This document shows positions 48,701-53,690 of a stretch of DNA of 53,690 bases, one piece after another (positions within the stretch are counted from its first letter, which is position 1; each line of letters begins with the position of its first letter). Source of the DNA: a virus; IMG/VR virus record IMGVR_UViG_3300030060_000625, positions 1 to 53,690 of that record. One strand, 5' to 3'. A program made the position numbers and the translations under genes. Below the pieces are notes generated by a model. The model saw only the letters and a program-made list of their open reading frames with translations, had not been told where the DNA came from and ran no database searches.

Positions 48701-50888
48701 CTAACACAGTATCTCTTCCAGCAAATACCGACATAAGACTTTTATTTTCTAAAAGTTGTTTTAACGTACCTGCCATAGCGTTATTCAATATAGCACCTGA
48801 TATCTGTTCTAAAGCGATGTTATATTCTGCAAACTTATCTTTAGGAGTATAGGGAGACTTACGAAATTTTTCTATAACTTGCATACCATCATCTACCATA
48901 GCCTGATAACTTTTAATATAATGCTCTGGTATAAACGGAAGAACGTCTTTTACAAAATTTTCTATTGCTTTAAACTCTCTAGCACTATATTTGGTAGACA
49001 GTTCTAATTCAGTTAAGTTTAAAAGGTCTGGGTCTCTTTTTTTATTGTCTAGAAGAATAGCTTTATATATAGGTAAACCCATAGCTGCTGCTGTAATACG
49101 TTGTGCGTATTCAGATTCTGCGAATGTAGCAGGAGTTGCATCTTCATCTAAAATATATTTTCGCTGTTGTCCTAGACCTGTAATAGCAGGTTGATCTGGG
49201 TCTAGCTTATATCGTTTTTCAGCACCTATCACTTTACCAAAACCATACAACAAAGTCATAAGGTTTAAAGGTCTTTGAACTATTTGACCACTTACATCGT
49301 CAATGTCGTCTTTTAATCTATAAAGACTTTGAGGAACACCTATAAACTGAACACCAAATTTTTTATTAGCTAAAATAGGATCAAGAATATGTTGTAAAGC
49401 TTGCGTTGTAGCTGACGGTGTTGCAAACGCACCAGCTAGTCCTAACATATACGACATATCTTGATAGGCTGTTCCCTCAAAAGTTTTGTCCCATGCACCT
49501 GATATTGCACCAGCACCAACAACAGCCTGACCATTCAATACTTTTTTCAATGTAAGTTTATCAAGACGTTGCTCATAAGACAGAGGCTGTTCAATAAACA
49601 TTTCTTTTTGTATTTTTTCAGTGCCGTCTTTTTTTGTTATAACTCTTGCACCTGTAGCTACTTTTCTGGTTCCTTCAGGATACTCTAAACGATCTCGTAT
49701 TCTTCCAACAACATCTAGTTTACCTCTTTTAGGATAAGCAGCATCTAGTTTACCTGTCTGACGTATTATTTTTGAAAGCTCTATACGGTCTTTCATCATT
49801 TGTTCTGCAATTTCAGAGTGTTTTTCAAAGTCTCTAAAAGATTGCGCTCCAAAAGGATTACGTTTTAGTTCTTCTCTGTACGCTTTTTCTAATTTTCCTC
49901 TTGCTTTAATTTCATTATAATTAGGTAACACAGGTATGGCTTTTTTTAATTGCCCCATAATGAGAGGGTCTTGTGATCTTCGAGGTAATCCACGAACTAA
50001 CCTAGAAGTATCACTAGCAACTTCACCCATTACTTTTATTGCTTTTGCTCCTGTTCCTACAACGTTAATTGGAATAGCATACTCAGTGGTATACATAAGA
50101 ATTTTTTCAGAAAAATTTAAATCGTCTACATCTAGAGTATCTTCTACTGCTTTAACAAACTTTTCAGCTTCATCTGAATAATACTGTGATCCTAAATTAG
50201 CTGACCACAAACGATCATAATCAACATCATCTCCTAAGATGCCGTTTCTAGCTGCATATTCTAAAGTACCCATCCCATATTTGTTAACAAGATGACTTAA
50301 CTGAGGAATAAAAGCTCCTCCCCTAGCACCTGCTATGGTAACTGCTCTTCCTATTCCAGAAGCACTATCTATAACAGCGTCTGTAGTTTTACGAATTAAT
50401 CTTTCGTTATGAGATACAAGTGGATCAGTATCTAGTGGACTCGTGCCTAACATAAACCTTTCTATTGCACCAGAACGATCAATTGTTTCCTCTGGTTCAG
50501 CAGCTTGGTTACGTCTAACTAAAACACGACTAGGTTGATTTAGTATTTCTATTTTTTGTAGTAAGTCAGGATCATCACTACCAGCACCAAAAGGCATAAT
50601 ACGGCCCTCTTCGTCAATGATAGTAGATGCAAACGCCCCACCAAGAACTTTCATGTCCTCTGCTTTTTGACTAGGAACTTGAGGAGTTTTTTGATTGTAA
50701 TACTTTGCAGCAGGTAACTTATTTACTAAACGTTCAAAAATATTTGGGTCGTCATCCTTTAACTCAGGCTTTTCTTTATTTTTGTCCTCTTCTAATTTTC
50801 TCTTCTTCTCGTCTTCATCATCATCAAAGATAGATGTAAACAAAGTTCTCATAGATTTATCAAGAGGTGTTAAATATTTATCAGCCAT
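45783..50888 (-). CDS. Giant internal virion (ejection) protein, 1701 aa
   Basis: The largest gene. The product is almost entirely helical and charged, with long coiled-coil-like parts. The first 60 residues are acidic/basic low complexity (DDDEDEKKRKLEEDKNKEKP). A hydrophobic Gly/Ala-rich region (about 165-195 and 470-510: GQAVVGAGAISGAW, YMLGLAGAFATPSATTQALQ) could insert into membranes. I see no transglycosylase or protease signature. In T7-like phages the giant last core protein (gp16) is ejected to form the channel through the envelope. The size, last-but-two position in the late block and the 1124-residue partner before it support this role here. The function is inferred from position and architecture only. 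Confidence 0.85.
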   Translation of the reverse strand: MADKYLTPLDKSMRTLFTSIFDDDEDEKKRKLEEDKNKEKPELKDDDPNIFERLVNKLPAAKYYNQKTPQVPSQKAEDMKVLGGAFASTIIDEEGRIMPFGAGSDDPDLLQKIEILNQPSRVLVRRNQAAEPEETIDRSGAIERFMLGTSPLDTDPLVSHNERLIRKTTDAVIDSASGIGRAVTIAGARGGAFIPQLSHLVNKYGMGTLEYAARNGILGDDVDYDRLWSANLGSQYYSDEAEKFVKAVEDTLDVDDLNFSEKILMYTTEYAIPINVVGTGAKAIKVMGEVASDTSRLVRGLPRRSQDPLIMGQLKKAIPVLPNYNEIKARGKLEKAYREELKRNPFGAQSFRDFEKHSEIAEQMMKDRIELSKIIRQTGKLDAAYPKRGKLDVVGRIRDRLEYPEGTRKVATGARVITKKDGTEKIQKEMFIEQPLSYEQRLDKLTLKKVLNGQAVVGAGAISGAWDKTFEGTAYQDMSYMLGLAGAFATPSATTQALQHILDPILANKKFGVQFIGVPQSLYRLKDDIDDVSGQIVQRPLNLMTLLYGFGKVIGAEKRYKLDPDQPAITGLGQQRKYILDEDATPATFAESEYAQRITAAAMGLPIYKAILLDNKKRDPDLLNLTELELSTKYSAREFKAIENFVKDVLPFIPEHYIKSYQAMVDDGMQVIEKFRKSPYTPKDKFAEYNIALEQISGAILNNAMAGTLKQLLENKSLMSVFAGRDTVLAMFRIKQQEIQNSIGYVETAMNNLVKGLDEQQNNFEVLKRGASKIVNQSKNNVENLQSEIDSLKAEFKIRGAGRSKIAEEFIESPNGLDLKNTIGSSVDKANIVLRQKFFKDAEEDILALYNKDSAEKDELWTALKGKTADNDINITEYVDSLLNLKQQEIEQYGGIASVLKNKNSHLSYGRVTGFDLSEPIKFSSDIDIFVHTARHNALEKIDSQDLNNIAADLLNKEWVDEIDILKGNRRTNLKVNDGKATNEMETFSLTRTLENAEENANLSGMNRDDYVRLVLSMLKAPGEYAGQLNKEFNYSMNALEMHNLRKSLNQWSWNNRKIKPGPSKELYKLTNEVDNLFDAAGIPELEQANKFYKDYKRKWYEDFLGKKLLKDEFYSDDPILAMQTDPEEYLLSFFRANDPEVASKLFFKMFPKDQQDKFRVRLERVLGDSVSRDGYDGIFGGSRIKRNLKLAKFEQAKLISKEYADKLKDYFELIDKTSKYNEGEALRRARVGLDEKLKRYSKAFDEALKNSEVGQVDAKIDDLDSLVDHLFPRAGNPTYAREFALSDEQAEVITDLEKGVDQTVAEIKRATGELPSTDIAKIDELVSKLRTAQIEDITGQRFEIFLKDVLEIKNNEPLSKANEVMLDQLYDGILSTFIRRSLNVTSKRKAHLDYIHDRNLRNEFINAAESPKGRLVRRVQAHYTKAVLDESHIPLKSGPFQLANDFDEVTLMTAYNNAGSSLKRIDELLGREKTNNFENMLQNLIAIKGEFADEAGAALDSIPKALTIPAALSRLYSGFRGVVSWRYLASEQIVREHQRAKHMMFHKLMTDPEFMSNVNLVLSKQKMSTRQERKFVEDFMEIMKVSGARAVVYDPDAEDQVNYSPSSKQIVNALRDFWLIGPLFPDPKDLTQGDISYSTIEKPSGIVENILPIRQTRRSDSYRDILKGIDESKPATSIKPSSTLPNERKQQIRKILEGLD

Positions 50889-50890
50889 TA

Positions 50891-53690
50891 CTACAGTCCT
50901 TTAGTAGGATTAGATTCATCATATCTTTTTTGTGATGTTTTATCATAAATGTGTTCAACTAAATTTTGTATAAAAGCAACACCTGCATCACCTTTACTTT
51001 CTATGTTTGCAGCTACATCATCTGAAACTTTTAAAGCATCTCTTAATTGCTGAATATTAACAAGTGCATCTCCTAATTTAAGCTCTCTATTTCCATCTAT
51101 GTTTGAATACATGTTCATTAAACTAACGGCATCAGAACTTAATGATCTAGTAGGAGATACTGTTCCTTGTGGTGTTATTTCATTTCTGTATATAGAACTA
51201 ATTAAAGATTTAATAGCGTTTTGTGTAATATTATTTTTTACATCTGCATCAAGGTCTTTAAATTTTGAAACACGTAAATTTCTGTTACCTGCAAGAGGAC
51301 GAGATTTTTCTAAAACAGGCGTAGGCATTGAATTAAGTATGGGATTAACAACATCTTTTGTAAATATTTTTCCTCTTTGTTCTTTTGATATAGCGTTAAG
51401 ACCAACAACAGGTGAACTGTTTGCTGAATCATTGCCTACATATATATTAGTAATTAAGTTTGGCGGTATCTCTATATAATTAGAAGATTCTGGTAAACTT
51501 TCTTTTAACTCAGGAAGCCTATCTGATAATTTAAAGTTAGCAGCGTTTAAATATAACTCTTTTAAATTATCTTTTGCTAAACCACGATTTAATCTAACCA
51601 TAAAATTAGCTATTTCAGGCCCATCTTTTAACTCAATGTATTTTTGCATCATACTGTTTCTTTCTTTGATGCCTTTAATAACATTTTGTAGTTCTGTAAA
51701 AGAACCTCTACCCATATCGTTACCTGTTTTAGACCAGATAGCTTGATACAAAATAGCAAAGTCTTCGTTGGAGATAGCTCGACCTCCAGACTCTCCCTGC
51801 ACCATTCCTGCAAAAGTATAAGTTAAAGTAACTTTTTGCATGGCGTTTCTAGCTAGAAGGTTATTACGAAACGCTATCATTTTTTGTTTAAAATATTCTC
51901 TTGTATTGTCATTTTGTTTAGCTACTTGAGCTTTTTGAAGAGCATTTTGTATGTTTGTAGAGTATTTTTCACTGTATACTCTTGCTGCGTCTTCAACTTC
52001 TTGTAATTTAAGCTGTGTATTTCTATCATTAATACTATCTGAACCTTGGCTTTTAAAATTATTAGCTTTTAAAATAATATCTCTACCATCAGAGTCTCTA
52101 ACTCTTACTCCGTTTACTGTGCTTCCCAAATTTTGCGCTGCAACTTGAAAAGCTGTAAAAAAATCTTTAAATCTTTCAATAACTCTAACAGTATTTGTTG
52201 AAGCATCAGTGGCTACTTTATAACCTTTTACTGTCATCTCTTCAGTAGACATTTTTAAAAGCTCGCGTAAGTCATTTTTTACATCTACACCTTGCATCAT
52301 AGCATTAAAGATTCGAGCATGTTCGTTAGTAAACTCTCCTCTATCTAAAATTTCACTTATTAAAGCAATATTATCTATATTGTTGCTGTAACTAGCAGTC
52401 ATATCAGTGACTTGATCTAATTTTTTCTCTTCATCACGTAATTTTTGTTTAGGTTTTTTATAATTGTCTTCACTTTCTCCTGGCATTGTGTATGTTGTCA
52501 TAACAGTTACACCGTTAATACTAGAAAAAGTTGGCGATTTAGAACCACGATCAAAATATTCTTCTTGAACAAGTTTATTTACTGCAGTGTCTAAAGCTTT
52601 AGGATCAACTCTTCCATCTACTCTTCTAATATCAAATAACTCAACTACTTTAGCTTTTAAGTTTGCTCTTGCTTGCTCACTATCTGGGTTATCTATAACT
52701 GCACTAAGAGGTTTAAAGATACCTTTTAATCTATCATACTTTTCTTTCTCATTTGGATTTTTTTCAAAGTATGCAGGGTCTGTTTTAATTATCTCATTAT
52801 AAGAGAGTAAGGTATCCAACTCTCCTGTGTTTAAATTACTGTCTTGAAAATTAATAACAAACTTTTCGTTACCATCGGGTGTTTTATATTTTCTAGGTTG
52901 TGGAGTTAAACGTGCTGTATTGGTAGAAGGAACAGTTTTTTCTATGGGTTGATTTTTAACTATTTTAACTTCGGGCACTCTTTTTGGTTCCTCTCCAGCT
53001 TTTCTTATTGGTGAACCTAAAACAGCACCCTGCCCACTTAGTATTATGTCTACAGAATTTTCCTCTATTAAATTATTTTGACGCATAGCTATAGCTTCAT
53101 TTACATTTTGAGCTACTCCATCTTTAACGTCCTGTTTTGCTTTTTCTTCTATAGTTTTAGGTTGTGTTGGAACAACTCCAGTTTTAACATCTACCGTATT
53201 TTTAAATACTTTAAAAAGTTCTGGAAAAAGTTTTTCAAAAGAATCTTTATATGCTGTAATTGCTTGATTACCTTGAGCGTTAATAGATTTAATTCTTCCA
53301 TCATTTCTAGTAAAAATTTTATTTACATCGTTAAATTTTGAAGCATACGTTGTCTTTATTTTTTTTATTAAACCTTGTTTTTCACTAGACCCATCCTGTA
53401 GCAGTTTTAATTCATGTTCTGCACTTTCTAGTTCTGAAAATTTTATAGGTGTTATGTTATCTGGATTACTTTGTACTTGAAATTGAATCTCTGTAGGTGC
53501 ATTTTCTAATCCTTTAAATGCAGTTAAAGTAGGACTATTAGTCATAGCTTCTATACCTGTATGAGGCATAGGTTTAAGTGTAGTCTGACCCGCTGCATTT
53601 GTGTGATGATAAGCTTCTCTATTTGGATGCACTTCTTTAAATAAGTTGTACATTCCAGCATACTGTTTCTTTTCAAAACCTCGCCTATAG
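50891..53690 (-). CDS. Internal virion (ejection) protein, main part; begins across the junction
   Basis: This is the remainder of the 1124-residue protein whose first 224 codons lie at 674-1 on the left end. In the linear window the frame is open to the right edge. The Met at 53653 is internal, because the frame is unbroken upstream of it on the circle. The protein is helical and charged, rich in Asn, Lys and Glu (AVNKLVQEEYFDRGSKSPTF, QLKLQEVEDAARVYSEKYST), with no membrane helix or enzymatic motif that I can see. It ends two bases before the ATG of the 1701-residue protein. A T7 gp15-like core role is inferred from place and size. Confidence 0.85.
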   Translation of the reverse strand, partial: YRRGFEKKQYAGMYNLFKEVHPNREAYHHTNAAGQTTLKPMPHTGIEAMTNSPTLTAFKGLENAPTEIQFQVQSNPDNITPIKFSELESAEHELKLLQDGSSEKQGLIKKIKTTYASKFNDVNKIFTRNDGRIKSINAQGNQAITAYKDSFEKLFPELFKVFKNTVDVKTGVVPTQPKTIEEKAKQDVKDGVAQNVNEAIAMRQNNLIEENSVDIILSGQGAVLGSPIRKAGEEPKRVPEVKIVKNQPIEKTVPSTNTARLTPQPRKYKTPDGNEKFVINFQDSNLNTGELDTLLSYNEIIKTDPAYFEKNPNEKEKYDRLKGIFKPLSAVIDNPDSEQARANLKAKVVELFDIRRVDGRVDPKALDTAVNKLVQEEYFDRGSKSPTFSSINGVTVMTTYTMPGESEDNYKKPKQKLRDEEKKLDQVTDMTASYSNNIDNIALISEILDRGEFTNEHARIFNAMMQGVDVKNDLRELLKMSTEEMTVKGYKVATDASTNTVRVIERFKDFFTAFQVAAQNLGSTVNGVRVRDSDGRDIILKANNFKSQGSDSINDRNTQLKLQEVEDAARVYSEKYSTNIQNALQKAQVAKQNDNTREYFKQKMIAFRNNLLARNAMQKVTLTYTFAGMVQGESGGRAISNEDFAILYQAIWSKTGNDMGRGSFTELQNVIKGIKERNSMMQKYIELKDGPEIANFMVRLNRGLAKDNLKELYLNAANFKLSDRLPELKESLPESSNYIEIPPNLITNIYVGNDSANSSPVVGLNAISKEQRGKIFTKDVVNPILNSMPTPVLEKSRPLAGNRNLRVSKFKDLDADVKNNITQNAIKSLISSIYRNEITPQGTVSPTRSLSSDAVSLMNMYSNIDGNRELKLGDALVNIQQLRDALKVSDDVAANIESKGDAGVAFIQNLVEHIYDKTSQKRYDESNPTKGL
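53592..53690. repeat. Terminal direct repeat, right copy
   Basis: Exact copy of bases 1-99. Removing one copy gives a closed circle of 53,591 bp with the 1124-residue gene intact. Confidence 0.97.

Noticed and set aside
1-53690. tRNA genes
   Set aside because: I saw no cloverleaf-like sequence in the few gaps, but I could not run a covariance search, so this is a visual negative only.

Overview
The window looks like the complete genome of a lytic-type, tailed, podovirus-like phage. The first 99 bases are repeated exactly as the last 99, and one long leftward gene runs open across that junction (674 down to 1, continuing at 53591 down to 50891). The molecule therefore closes into a circle of 53,591 bp, either as a circularly permuted genome or as an assembly closed on a k-mer-sized overlap. 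There is no bacterial flank. The DNA is AT-rich. The gene set is a P22/T7-type capsid and short-tail module, T7-like replication genes, no phage RNA polymerase, and a vitamin B12-dependent (class II) ribonucleotide reductase. From memory this combination and size resemble the marine podoviruses around Puniceispirillum phage HMO-2011, which infect SAR116, SAR11 and roseobacters. That assignment is inference and needs a database search.

There are two transcription units. The rightward unit (35669-44675) holds family A DNA polymerase, a PD-(D/E)XK-type nuclease, a gp2.5-like single-strand binding protein, a RecB/Cas4-like exonuclease, a small membrane protein, T7 gp4-like primase-helicase, T7-like endonuclease I, a DUF3310 protein and NrdJ. 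Everything else reads leftward. The leftward early block (35496 down to 29580) is a tightly packed run of small genes: an SH3-like/lipoprotein fusion, zinc-finger proteins, a DUF932 protein, and three tiny one-helix membrane peptides. It ends at a clear intrinsic terminator (29521-29552). After a gene-free control region of about 800 bp with very good sigma70-type promoters, the late block starts. It runs terS, a cluster of very small basic proteins, terL, a large protein with a tyrosine-recombinase-like core, portal, a SleB-type hydrolase, lysozyme, scaffold, major capsid, decoration proteins, a 2-oxoglutarate oxygenase, tail adaptor and nozzle, and two fibers. A spanin-like pair, internal (ejection) proteins of 523, 1124 and 1701 residues, and a holin-like protein follow. 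The late block ends facing the end of the nrdJ operon at a probable two-way terminator near 44.7 kb.

The most interesting structure outside the genes is a 12-13 bp element, GGCTGACAATTT. It forms five copies at an exact 21-bp period (34450-34546), with three more copies and one inverted copy at 31811-31952. The copies lie in different reading frames and on both strands, so the signal is at DNA level and looks like iterons or operators. Three promoters share the ten bases TGCTTGACAG around the -35 box; two serve the early leftward genes and one points rightward into gene-free DNA. Inside the genes, the strongest oddity is the tyrosine-recombinase-like catalytic core in the middle of an 846-residue protein between terL and portal. 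The host-encoded RNA polymerase is probably used throughout, since no phage polymerase is seen and the promoters match the bacterial consensus.
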